DNA from: DATDOY01 sp035293045
GTDB taxonomy: Bacteria; Actinomycetota; Acidimicrobiia; IMCC26256; JACPCJ01
NCBI GenBank assembly: GCA_035293045.1
Contig: DATDOY010000004.1
Location: forward strand, 1 to 22,804
Direction: 5' to 3'
Length of the DNA stretch: 22,804 nucleotides
Below the pieces are notes generated by a model that saw nothing but the letters and a program-made list of their open reading frames with translations, did not search any database and was not told where the DNA came from. Positions 7,345-14,455 of the stretch are shown here, piece by piece. Each line of letters opens with the position of its first letter. The first letter of the stretch is position 1. The translations under genes and the position numbers were made by a program.

Positions 7345-8064
7345 GTGGCGGGCGAGCGACGGATGCGGATTCTTTCGCTCCTGGTCGATCGAGACGGACC
7401 GGTCCCGGAGACGAAGCGGTTGTGCGAGGTTTGTGCCGAAGCGACCGGCATGACGGGCGCGGGGATCATGCTGATGTCGGGCGACATTCGGCGAGGGTCC
7501 GTCTGCACGACCGACGCCGTGAGTGCTCGCATCGAAGCGTTGCAGTATGCGCTCGGCGAGGGTCCGTGCATGGACGCGTACCGCGCCGACCGTCCCGTCG
7601 CGGCGCCTGACCTTCGGGAGAGCGGCGAGCTCCGCTGGCTGGCCTTCACGGGGCCCGCCTTGGAAGCGGGCGCTCGGGCCGTGTTCGGCTTCCCGTTGCA
7701 GGTGGGTGCGGTACGCCTCGGCGCCCTCAACCTGTATCGGGACCACCCGGGCGCGATGACCGACAACCAGCATGCCGACGCCCTCGTGATGGCCGACGTT
7801 GCCGCTCAGGCCGTCCTCATCCTGCAAGCGACCGCGCTTCCTGGACACTTGGCCGCCGCACTCGAGGCAAGCGCCGACTTTCAATTCGTGGTCCACCAAG
7901 CCTCGGGCATGGTCGCGGCACAACTCGACATCAGCGTCGGCCAGGCCCTGATCCGGCTGCGCGCGCATGCGTTCGGCAATGACCGTTCCCTTGCCGAAGT
8001 GGCCGAGGAGGTGGTGGCGAGGAGGCTGCGGATGGACGCTGACCGCGGTGCGGGGGATCCCTGA
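7345..8064 (+). CDS. GAF-ANTAR RNA-binding regulator (first copy)
   Basis: 239 residues from GTG 7345, three bases after the STAS stop, so translation is probably coupled. A GAF sensory domain occupies about 20-155 ('GAGIMLMSGD', 'ALGEGPCMDAY', 'GFPLQVGAVRLGALNLY'). A C-terminal ANTAR domain follows at about 178-232 ('VVHQASGMVAAQLDISVGQA', 'RLRAHAFGNDRSLAEVAEEVV'). ANTAR domains bind paired RNA hairpins and prevent transcription termination; GAF domains bind small ligands or mediate dimerisation. No haem- or metal-ligand pattern was recognised in the GAF part, so the signal is unknown. The stop codon is the first base triplet of a 9-base tandem repeat. A second, related protein is encoded downstream. 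Confidence 0.92.
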   Translation: MAGERRMRILSLLVDRDGPVPETKRLCEVCAEATGMTGAGIMLMSGDIRRGSVCTTDAVSARIEALQYALGEGPCMDAYRADRPVAAPDLRESGELRWLAFTGPALEAGARAVFGFPLQVGAVRLGALNLYRDHPGAMTDNQHADALVMADVAAQAVLILQATALPGHLAAALEASADFQFVVHQASGMVAAQLDISVGQALIRLRAHAFGNDRSLAEVAEEVVARRLRMDADRGAGDP

Positions 8065-8106
8065 CCGCGTTGACCGCGTTGACCGCGTTGACCGCGTTGA
8101 CCGCTA
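8062..8106 (+). repeat. 9-bp tandem repeat overlapping a stop codon
   Basis: Four perfect head-to-tail copies of TGACCGCGT (8062-8070, 8071-8079, 8080-8088, 8089-8097) and a fifth altered copy (TGACCGCTA, 8098-8106). The TGA of the first copy is the stop of the upstream GAF-ANTAR gene, and every copy repeats an in-frame TGA. Confidence 0.92.
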
Positions 8107-8206
8107 CGACCAGCGCGCGTTGGGATGACCGGCGAATGAGGCCGTAATATCACGGGTGACCGTGACCGGCAGGCGGCGCCGGCGCTGGCTGCGAGGTGAT
8201 TGGATC

Positions 8207-8956
8207 GTGGTGCCAAGAGAATCCCGGCTCGCTCGAGCGCTCGTCGAGCTCGCCGATACGTTGGTGGATGATTTCGACGTCGTGGAATTGCTCACGCGGC
8301 TCACCGATCGCTGCGTCGAGGTCCTCGACGTCGGTGCCGCCGGACTCATGCTCGTCGGTACGGACGGACACCTGCGGGTGATGGCGTCCTCCAGTGAGGC
8401 GATGCGCGTGCTCGAGTTGTTTGAGCTGCAGGCAGACGAGGGGCCGTGTCTGGACTGCTTCGCAACGGGCCAGGCCGTCGTGAACGATGACCTCACTCTC
8501 GACGGGCCCTGGCCACGGTTCGCGCCGCACGCGCTTGCGGCCGGCTTTCGCTCTGCGCTCGCACTGCCGATGCGCCTGAGGGGCACCGTGATCGGCGCCC
8601 TCAACCTCTTCCACACCAGCGCCGGAGGAATGGCGGAGGACGACGTCGCGGCCGCTCAGGCTCTTGCCGACGTCGCCACCATCGCCATTCTCCAGCACCG
8701 AGCGGCGACCGAGGCCCAAGTGCTCAGTGAGCAGCTCAACCACGCGCTCAATAGCCGCATTGTCATCGAACAAGCCAAGGGAATGGTGGCCGAACGGCGA
8801 ACCGTCGACATGGAGGACGCGTTCGCGATGCTGCGCGGCCACGCCCGAAACCAAAACCTCCGGTTGGCGGACGTCGCGGGTGCGGTGATCGACGGCACCC
8901 TCCCGGCGTCGGCGCTCGGTAACGCTCCAGACGGCTCGGGTACAGGAGGGGCCTGA
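8207..8956 (+). CDS. GAF-ANTAR RNA-binding regulator (second copy)
   Basis: 249 residues. I chose GTG 8207 because GAGGTGAT ends 6 bases before it; the GTG at 8156 would add an Arg-rich leader with no ribosome site. The GAF domain covers about 15-160 ('VELADTLVDDFDVVELLTRLTDRC', 'DEGPCLDCFATGQAV', 'GALNLFH') and the ANTAR domain about 178-232 ('RIVIEQAKGMVAERRTVDMEDAFAMLRGHARNQNL'). It is clearly a paralogue of the preceding protein in layout but with low overall identity, so the duplication is old or the two were acquired separately. By family it acts on target mRNA leaders as an antiterminator. It ends 6 bases before the stop of the convergent zur gene. Its signal and RNA targets are unknown. 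Confidence 0.92.
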   Translation: MVPRESRLARALVELADTLVDDFDVVELLTRLTDRCVEVLDVGAAGLMLVGTDGHLRVMASSSEAMRVLELFELQADEGPCLDCFATGQAVVNDDLTLDGPWPRFAPHALAAGFRSALALPMRLRGTVIGALNLFHTSAGGMAEDDVAAAQALADVATIAILQHRAATEAQVLSEQLNHALNSRIVIEQAKGMVAERRTVDMEDAFAMLRGHARNQNLRLADVAGAVIDGTLPASALGNAPDGSGTGGA

Positions 8957-8962
8957 TCCTCG

Positions 8963-9421
8963 CTATCGGCGTCGGCAGTCGGCGCAGGTCCCGATCACGT
9001 CAAGCCGGTGATGGTCGAGCGAGTAGTCGAGCCGACGCGCGAGGTCTTCTGCGACACGCTCGAGCTCGGCCTCGAGTTCGTCGGGAACCGCGACGTCCTC
9101 CATGTGCCCGCAGTGCGAGCACATCACGTGGTGGTGGTGGTCGTCGGTGAACTCCTCCGCGAGTTCGTAGCGCGAGAACTCGTCCTGGCTCAGCACGCGA
9201 CGGACGACCCCGGTGGCTTCGAGGACGGCGAGGTTCCGGTAGGCGGAACTCTGCGGGACGTCGTGCCTGCGCTCGAGGATCTCGGGGAGCGTCAAGGGGC
9301 GGCTTGTCGCCGCGAGCACCTCGACGAGAGCGCGCCGATTGCGGGTGTAGCGCTGGCCGTCGTCACCGAGTCGTGCCGCGGCCGCGCCGTGCAGGTCGCC
9401 ACCCCGATCAGTGAGCGTCAT
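8963..9421 (-). CDS. zur: Fur-family zinc uptake regulator
   Basis: 152 residues. The N-terminal winged helix ('YTRNRRALVEVLAATSRPLTLPEILE', 'VPQSSAYRNLAVLEATGVVRRV') precedes the dimer and metal-binding part. Visible ligands include the His run H95-H98 and two CxxC pairs, C101/C104 and C146/C149, which hold the structural zinc in this family. Fur-type proteins bind metal and repress uptake genes; the neighbours znuC, znuA and znuB point to zinc and hence to Zur. ATG 9421 lies inside the end of znuC (14-base overlap), so zur is probably translated with znuC as one message and would be autoregulated through the shared upstream region. A Fur or Mur specificity cannot be excluded from sequence alone but the context makes Zur likely. 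Confidence 0.9.
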   Translation of the reverse strand: MTLTDRGGDLHGAAAARLGDDGQRYTRNRRALVEVLAATSRPLTLPEILERRHDVPQSSAYRNLAVLEATGVVRRVLSQDEFSRYELAEEFTDDHHHHVMCSHCGHMEDVAVPDELEAELERVAEDLARRLDYSLDHHRLDVIGTCADCRRR

Positions 9422-10220
9422 GCGGCGTTCCCCGGCCGTGCGCGGCGTCGTCGAGCACGACGCCCGGGCCTTCGTCGAAGTGGAGGAGATGGCCGCCGTA
9501 CGCCTCGGCGAGGACGGCGTCGTCCAATGAGACCTCGGGAGTGCCCGATGCCACGACGCGACCAGCGAGCACGACGACGTGGTCGGCGCGACGCGCTTCA
9601 TCGAGGTCGTGGGTGGTCACCACGACCGTGACGCCCCGGGCCACTTCCGCCTCGAGGACGGTGTCGATCCGCTCGTGGGAGGGAATGTCGAGGCCGGTCA
9701 GGGGCTCGTCGAGAAGGAGAACGTCGGCGTCCTGGGCGAGGCCTTGGGCGACGAAGACCCGCTGACGCTGGCCACCCGACAGCTCGCGGAGGTGGTGGCG
9801 TCGGAGATCGAGGATCCCCAGGGACTCCATCGCGCGATCAACGGCGGCGCGGTCCGCTGTCCGGAAGCGGCCGAACGGGCCGAGGGATGCATACCGCCCC
9901 ATCCCTACGACCTCCGACACCGTGACCGGCAGGTTGTCGTTCACGCGCGCGGTCTGGAACACGTACGCGACGCGGGAGCGTGCGGCCTCCGGGCGAGCAC
10001 CGAGGACCGCGAGCGAACCCGATCGGAGCTCGACAAGGCCGGCGACGGCGTGGAGGAGCGTCGACTTTCCCGCACCGTTGGGTCCGATCACCGACGTCAG
10101 GCGAGCGCGGGGGATGGTCACGTCGGACGCCGCGATCACGACGGTGCGGCCGTAGGCGACGACGACGTCGCGTCCGACGACCGCGTCGGCGTCCCCGGTT
10201 GGATTGCGGATCGCTCGCAT
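9408..10220 (-). CDS. znuC: Zinc ABC transporter ATP-binding protein
   Basis: 270 residues. All ABC ATPase motifs are present: Walker A GPNGAGKST (46-54), Q-loop Q89, signature LSGGQ (147-151), Walker B 'VLLLDEP' with D171/E172, and the switch His H204. It would drive import of zinc through the ZnuB permease using zinc delivered by ZnuA. The C-terminal 30 residues carry several His and Asp, possibly metal-sensing or just solvent-exposed. It starts at ATG 10220, divergent from znuA, and overlaps zur by 14 bases at its 3' end. The split arrangement, with the ATPase and regulator on one strand and the binding protein and permease on the other, still forms one regulated locus. Confidence 0.93.
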   Translation of the reverse strand: MRAIRNPTGDADAVVGRDVVVAYGRTVVIAASDVTIPRARLTSVIGPNGAGKSTLLHAVAGLVELRSGSLAVLGARPEAARSRVAYVFQTARVNDNLPVTVSEVVGMGRYASLGPFGRFRTADRAAVDRAMESLGILDLRRHHLRELSGGQRQRVFVAQGLAQDADVLLLDEPLTGLDIPSHERIDTVLEAEVARGVTVVVTTHDLDEARRADHVVVLAGRVVASGTPEVSLDDAVLAEAYGGHLLHFDEGPGVVLDDAAHGRGTPHDAH

Positions 10221-10230
10221 CGTTCGTATC

Positions 10231-10260
10231 CTGACCGAGAATAAGAGTCGTTCCCATTAT
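10231..10260. promoter_or_regulatory. znuC-znuA divergent promoter region with candidate Zur operator
   Basis: For znuA, CTGACC (10231-10236) and CATTAT (10255-10260) are spaced by 18 bases as -35 and -10 boxes. Between and over them lies an imperfect 19-bp palindrome (10240-10258; AAT-2-GA-5-TC-2-ATT on the minus strand), AT-rich against a GC-rich background. Zur operators are AT-rich palindromes in such positions, so binding here would repress both directions. Only 10 of 18 paired positions match, so the exact operator is uncertain. Confidence 0.4.
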
Positions 10261-10278
10261 CGCAGAGAGGCCGCCCCG

Positions 10279-11181
10279 GTGCATGTCGCTCGTCGAATCG
10301 TCGCCACCACCGTCGTGCTCGCGGTGGGGGCGTCGGGTTGCGGTGACTCCGCTCGCGAGGACTCGGGCCGCCTCAGGGTGGTGGTAACGCACGCGATCCT
10401 CGGTGATGTGGTGACGAACGTCGTCGGTGTGGAGGCGGACGTCGAGACACTCATGCCGCGTTCGGTGGATCCGCACGCCTTCGAGCCTTCGGCCCGACAG
10501 ATCGCCGCCGTGCATGACGCCGACCTCGTCGTCGCCAACGGCCTAGGCCTCGAGCCGAGCCTGGCCGACGTCCTCACCGATGCCGCGGAAGACGGCGTCC
10601 GCGTCCTCGAGGTCGCGCCCGCGCTCGATCCGATCCAGCTGAGCGGCGGCGGGCCCGATCCTCACGTGTGGACCGATCCGATCCGGATGGCCACCGCGGC
10701 GCGCGAGATTGCCGCCGAACTCGATCGCGTCGAGCCCGCCCGGGCGTGGCGCGACCGGGCCGCCCGGTTCGCTGAGGAGCTTGAGGGACTCGACGCCGAG
10801 ATCCGGGATGCGCTCGCCTCGATTCCTCCCGAGCGCCGACGCCTCGTGACGAACCATGAAGTCTTCGGCTACTTCGCGGCTCGATACGACTTCGAGGTGA
10901 TCGGCGTGGTGATCCCCGGTGGCTCGACGCTCGCGGAGCCGAGCGCTCGGGATCTCGCGAGCCTCGCCGACACCATTCGAGATTCCGGCGTTTCGGCCAT
11001 CTTCGGCGAGACTACTCAGGGCAACGAGTTGGCTGACGCCCTCCGTCGGGAAGTAGGGGCCGACGTGGTCGTGGTGGAGCTCTTCACGGAATCCCTTGGC
11101 GACCCTGGTTCCGTCGCGGGCACCTACGTCGGGATGATGCGCGAGAACGCGAAGCGCATCGCCGCTGCCCTGACGCCATGA
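10279..11181 (+). CDS. znuA: Zinc ABC transporter substrate-binding lipoprotein
   Basis: 300 residues from GTG 10279, preceded by AGAGAGG. The N-terminus is a lipoprotein signal with lipobox A-S-G-C21, so the mature protein is tethered outside the membrane. It is a cluster A-I metal-binding protein. Likely ligands are H38 or H66 ('VDPHAFEPS'), H129 ('DPHVWTDP') and H193 ('TNHEVFGYF'). A His at the third site is the zinc-type pattern, where manganese-type proteins such as PsaA have Glu. The His-rich loop of many ZnuA proteins is absent; the corresponding stretch is short. Fourth ligand candidates lie near E244. The gene leads the znuA-znuB pair and is divergent from znuC-zur, sharing their control region. 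Confidence 0.92.
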   Translation: MHVARRIVATTVVLAVGASGCGDSAREDSGRLRVVVTHAILGDVVTNVVGVEADVETLMPRSVDPHAFEPSARQIAAVHDADLVVANGLGLEPSLADVLTDAAEDGVRVLEVAPALDPIQLSGGGPDPHVWTDPIRMATAAREIAAELDRVEPARAWRDRAARFAEELEGLDAEIRDALASIPPERRRLVTNHEVFGYFAARYDFEVIGVVIPGGSTLAEPSARDLASLADTIRDSGVSAIFGETTQGNELADALRREVGADVVVVELFTESLGDPGSVAGTYVGMMRENAKRIAAALTP

Positions 11182-11197
11182 GTGGAAGGCTTGAGGT

Positions 11198-12076
11198 ATG
11201 GATTGGTTGAGCCAACCCTTCGAACCGGAGTTCATGCGCCAGGCACTCGTCGCCGGTCTCTTGGCGGCGGTGACAACCTCGCTCGTGGGGACGTGGGTTG
11301 TTCTTCGCGGCATGAGCTTCATTGGCGACGCCCTCGCGCATGGCGTTCTGCCGGGAATCGCGCTGGCCTTTGTGGCCGGCTTCGACGTGACGCTCGGCGG
11401 AATGCTCGGCGCCGCCGTCATGGTGGGCGGCATCAACGTGGTAACTCGGAGATCGCGTCTGGCCGAGGACACCGGCATTGGGCTTCTGTTCGTCGGAATG
11501 CTCGCCCTTGGCGTGGTGATCGTGTCGAGGGAGGGATCGTTCGCCACCGACCTCACCGGTTTCCTCTTCGGGAACATCCTCGCCGTCGACGACGGCGACT
11601 TGTGGATCCTCACCGGGGCGGCGCTCGTCGCGCTCCTCGGCGTGGCGGCTTTCTACCGGTCGTTCCTCGTCCTCTCGTTCAACGTCGACAAGGCCGAGAT
11701 GCTGGGACTGGCTCCTCGGTTCGCGCACACCGTTCTTCTCGTCCTCGTGGCGGTGGCCGTCGTGTCGTCATTTCGCGCCGTGGGCACGTTGCTCGTCTTC
11801 GCCCTGCTCGTGGCGCCGCCGGCGACGGCGTCGCTCATCGTTCGTCGCGTCCCGGTGATGATGGCCACGTCGGCCGCGGTCGGCGCGGCGTCGGTCGTGG
11901 TCGGGCTCCTGGTGAGCTACCACGAAGGCACGGCGGCCGGAGCGAGCATCGCGCTCGTCGCCGTCGTCATCTTCTTTGTCGTCCTCACCGTGCGCGAGAT
12001 CGGCGTGCGGTTCGCGGAGCGGCGCGTGGCGCTCCCCACGGGGTACGGGTCGGGCGCGTCGCCTCCGACGGCCTAG
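11198..12076 (+). CDS. znuB: Zinc ABC transporter permease
   Basis: 292 residues of the ABC-3 family, with about eight hydrophobic segments spread through the chain. Typical stretches are 'GTWVVLRGMSFIGDALAHGVLPGIAL' near residues 30-55 and 'AVGTLLVFALLVAPPATASLI' near 190-210, the latter at the usual coupling region with the ATPase. It would form the membrane channel for zinc together with ZnuA and ZnuC. ATG 11198 follows the znuA stop by 16 bases, in the same transcript; GGCTTGAGG just before may serve as a weak ribosome site. The C-terminal tail is short and cytosolic. Its stop codon forms part of the candidate promoter of the next gene. Confidence 0.93.
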   Translation: MDWLSQPFEPEFMRQALVAGLLAAVTTSLVGTWVVLRGMSFIGDALAHGVLPGIALAFVAGFDVTLGGMLGAAVMVGGINVVTRRSRLAEDTGIGLLFVGMLALGVVIVSREGSFATDLTGFLFGNILAVDDGDLWILTGAALVALLGVAAFYRSFLVLSFNVDKAEMLGLAPRFAHTVLLVLVAVAVVSSFRAVGTLLVFALLVAPPATASLIVRRVPVMMATSAAVGAASVVVGLLVSYHEGTAAGASIALVAVVIFFVVLTVREIGVRFAERRVALPTGYGSGASPPTA

Positions 12077-12079
12077 CTT
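12074..12079 (+). promoter_or_regulatory. Candidate -10 box for a leaderless monooxygenase mRNA
   Basis: TAGCTT fits TAnnnT and lies 6 bases before ATG 12086, which has no ribosome site. Transcription would start at or near the ATG. The box includes the znuB stop codon. No -35 element is visible. Confidence 0.4.
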
Positions 12080-12085
12080 TGCACC

Positions 12086-13579
12086 ATGACGACCCAGGTC
12101 TCATCCGCCGCTGACGCCGCCACGTTGGACGCTGAGCGACCGTTGCGCTTTGCCGTGATCGGAGCGGGGATGGCGGGGATCCTCAGCGCCATCAAGCTCA
12201 CCGAGGCGGGACTCACGGACTTCACGGTGTACGAAAAGGCCGAACGGGTGGGGGGGACCTGGCGTGAGAACACCTACCCCGGCCTGGCGTGCGACGTGCC
12301 GTCCCACCTCTACTCGTATTCGTTTGCGCTCACGCCCGACTGGAGCCACCGCTTCTCACCGGGTGAGGAGATCCAGGCCTACCTCGAGCGGGTGGCGCGC
12401 GACCACGACATCGTGCGGACCATCCGCTTCGGTGACGAGGTCGTGCGCTGCGAGTTCGTCGACGGTCGCTGGCACCTCGAGACCGCCGCCGGTCATCGCG
12501 ACGTGGTCGACGTCGTGATCGCCGCCACCGGCGTCCTCCATCATCCGAAGATGCCTGACCTCGAAGGAATGGACGACTTCGGGGGCGCGCTGTTCCACAG
12601 CGCGCGGTGGGATCACTCCGTGGCCATCGACGGCGCTCGCGTTGGGATCGTCGGGACGGGATCGACGGCCATCCAGATGGTCTCGGCGCTCGTCGATCGG
12701 GTCGACCGGCTCACGCTGTTCCAGCGCACGGCCCAGTGGATTTTCCCGCAGGAGAACCCTGAGTATTCCGAGGAGGAGCGCGCCGCGTTCGTCTCCGATC
12801 CGAGCGAGCTACGAAGGCTGCACGACACCCTGTCGCAGATGTTCGGCGTCTTCGCCAATGCGGTGGTCGACTCCGACTCGCCGGAGATCAAGATGATCGA
12901 GCAGGCGTGTCTGTCGAATCTCGAGGACAACGTGCGCGACCCCGAGCTACGAGAGCGCCTCCGTCCCGACTACCGAGCCGCGTGCAAGCGCTTGATCATG
13001 TCGTCTGACTTCTATGACGCCATCCAGCGCCCCAACGCCGAACTCGTCACCGAGAAGATCGATCGCATCGAGGCCGCCGGCGTGCGGACGGTCGACGGCG
13101 AGCTGCACGAACTCGACGTCCTCGTGCTCGCGACCGGCTTCAAGGCCGACGCCTTCATGCGGCCGATGGCCGTCACCGGGCGCGACGGGCAGACCCTCGA
13201 AGCGGCGTGGGCGAAGCGACCGAGCGCCTACCTGTCGATCTCGATCCCGGATTTCCCCAACTTCTACATGCTCAACGGGCCGAACGGACCGGTGGGCAAC
13301 TTCTCGTTGATCGAGGTTGCCGAGTTGCAGTTCGCCTACATCATGCAACTGGTCGACCGGCTGCGCACGGGAGAAGCGCGCGAGATCTGCGTTACCCACG
13401 ACGCCATGGAAGCGTTCGAGGCTGCCCGCGTCGATGCCACCAGTGGGTCCATCTGGGTCACCGGCTGCCGGAGTTGGTATCTCGATGACCGCGGGGTGCC
13501 CGCCACCTGGCCGTGGTCGTTCGACCGGTTCCGTGAGGAGATGCGCAGCCCGAACCTCGACGCGTACGAGACCCGCTAG
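12086..13579 (+). CDS. Flavin-containing monooxygenase, Baeyer-Villiger type
   Basis: 497 residues. The FAD-binding Rossmann motif is 'VIGAGMAG' (24-31), with 'GGTWRENTYPGLACDVPSHLY' (56-75) typical of Baeyer-Villiger enzymes. The fingerprint F-x-G-x3-H-x3-W is met by F165, G167, H171 and W175, followed by Asp where most have Pro. The NADPH-binding motif 'VGIVGTGSTAIQ' lies at 186-197 and the late 'LATGFKAD' stretch near 350. Such enzymes insert oxygen next to a ketone or oxidise N or S atoms using NADPH and O2; the substrate is unknown. No ribosome site is seen before ATG 12086 but a -10-like TAGCTT is, suggesting a leaderless message. No dedicated pathway partners adjoin, though a LigB-type dioxygenase and an alcohol dehydrogenase are within 5 kb. 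Confidence 0.92.
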   Translation: MTTQVSSAADAATLDAERPLRFAVIGAGMAGILSAIKLTEAGLTDFTVYEKAERVGGTWRENTYPGLACDVPSHLYSYSFALTPDWSHRFSPGEEIQAYLERVARDHDIVRTIRFGDEVVRCEFVDGRWHLETAAGHRDVVDVVIAATGVLHHPKMPDLEGMDDFGGALFHSARWDHSVAIDGARVGIVGTGSTAIQMVSALVDRVDRLTLFQRTAQWIFPQENPEYSEEERAAFVSDPSELRRLHDTLSQMFGVFANAVVDSDSPEIKMIEQACLSNLEDNVRDPELRERLRPDYRAACKRLIMSSDFYDAIQRPNAELVTEKIDRIEAAGVRTVDGELHELDVLVLATGFKADAFMRPMAVTGRDGQTLEAAWAKRPSAYLSISIPDFPNFYMLNGPNGPVGNFSLIEVAELQFAYIMQLVDRLRTGEAREICVTHDAMEAFEAARVDATSGSIWVTGCRSWYLDDRGVPATWPWSFDRFREEMRSPNLDAYETR

Positions 13580-13605
13580 CCCGAGCGGGGAGCGGCTCCG
13601 AGTTC

Positions 13606-13611
13606 TAACCT
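13606..13611 (+). promoter_or_regulatory. Candidate -10 box for a leaderless methyltransferase mRNA
   Basis: TAACCT fits TAnnnT and is followed by 7 bases and the GTG at 13619. The GTG has no ribosome site, so a leaderless start is the simplest reading. A clear -35 box is not visible. Confidence 0.4.
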
Positions 13612-13618
13612 CCCGGCT

Positions 13619-14455
13619 GTGACATCGCGGGATGAACGCGAAGTACGAACGGCCTTCGGCGAGCGGTATGCGATCCCGGGATCTGCCCTCAACGACGACA
13701 TCGAGCGCCGGGTCATCGGTGATGCATGGGGCGCCAACGGCTTCACGACGCGGGCGCAGGCCGACGAGATCGCCCGACGATTGTCCCTCGGCCCCGGCAT
13801 CTCCCTCCTCGACGTCGGCACCGGGCGCGGATGGCCGGGCCTGTATCTCGCCGCCGTCTCGGGATGTGACGTCGTCGGCACCGACCTGCCCATGGAGGGG
13901 CTCCAGATCGCCGGCGCCCGTGCATCGGCGGAGGGGATGGACGGTCGAGCTTCGATGGTGGTTGCCAGCGGAAGGACCCAGCCGTTCCGCCCCCGGGCGT
14001 TCGACGCGATCGTTCATTCCGATGTCATCTGCTGACTGCGCGCCAAGCTCGCCGTGTTGCGAGCCCTGAACACACTTCTCCGGCCCGGGGGGCGCATGGC
14101 GTTCACGACCATCTTCATCACGCCAGGACTGTCGCCGGCGGAGCGGCGTCGGGCGCGTCGCTCGGGGCCGCGGGCGGTCGCGACCCGCAGCGACTACCCA
14201 CGGCTGCTCCGCTCGGCCGGCTTCGCGGAGGTGGAGGAACTGCCCCTCACGCGCGAATTTGAAGAGACCGCGACGGCGTGGCGGGTCGAGAGCGACGCGA
14301 ACGCCGACGCGCTCGCGGCCGCCCAGGGGCCCGGCGCCTTCGAGCAACGCCAGCACGACGCGCGCGTGCAGTTGTCCGCCGTCCGAGCCGGCCTGCTGCA
14401 GCGGAGCCTCTATGTCGCCCGGCGACGCAGCGGACGGGGGGAGCACCTCTCGTGA
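13619..14455 (+). CDS. SAM-dependent methyltransferase with in-frame TGA, probable selenoprotein
   Basis: Read through the TGA at 14033-14035, the frame gives 278 residues with residue 139 as selenocysteine (or missing). The first part has SAM motif I 'LLDVGTGRGWPG' (D65 to G71) and 'VVGTDLPMEGL'; across the TGA the sequence 'FDAIVHSDVIC-U-LRAKLAVLRALNTLLRPGG' continues the class I fold exactly where motif IV and the next helix belong. Neither half alone is a complete enzyme. The TGA follows the Cys codon 138, making a Cys-Sec pair. A SECIS-like hairpin starts 11 bases after the TGA. The downstream gene's GTG overlaps the stop of this frame (GTGA), which argues that ribosomes reach the end. 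GTG 13619 is supported by a -10-like box. Alternative: a recent nonsense mutation of a Cys or Trp codon, or a sequencing error. Methyl acceptor unknown. Confidence 0.72.
14036..14064 (+). promoter_or_regulatory. Candidate bacterial SECIS element
   Basis: After the TGA (14033-14035) come 11 bases, then GCTCGC (14047-14052), loop CGTGTT (14053-14058) and GCGAGC (14059-14064), a perfect 6-bp stem. The E. coli fdhF minimal SECIS also begins 11 bases after its UGA and has a 6-base loop. A bacterial SECIS is known to need a G among the first two loop bases, a 4-16 bp upper stem and 16-37 bases from UGA to loop; here G is second and the distance is 17. The bulged U of fdhF is absent. Confidence 0.6.

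Noticed and set aside
6571..7968. Minus-strand open frame of 465 codons opposite the STAS and GAF-ANTAR genes
   Set aside because: It crosses the intergenic region and two genes with firm domain matches, and has no domain of its own.
8062..8106. CRISPR-like repeat
   Set aside because: The units are 9 bases, directly adjacent without spacers, and no cas gene is present.
12947..14446. Long minus-strand open frame (499 codons)
   Set aside because: It is antisense to the monooxygenase and methyltransferase genes, both with clear motifs, and encodes nothing recognisable.
14054..14455. A separate 133-residue gene starting at GTG 14054
   Set aside because: It is in the same frame as the methyltransferase before the TGA, has no ribosome site, begins inside the candidate SECIS loop, and encodes only the C-terminal half of the fold.
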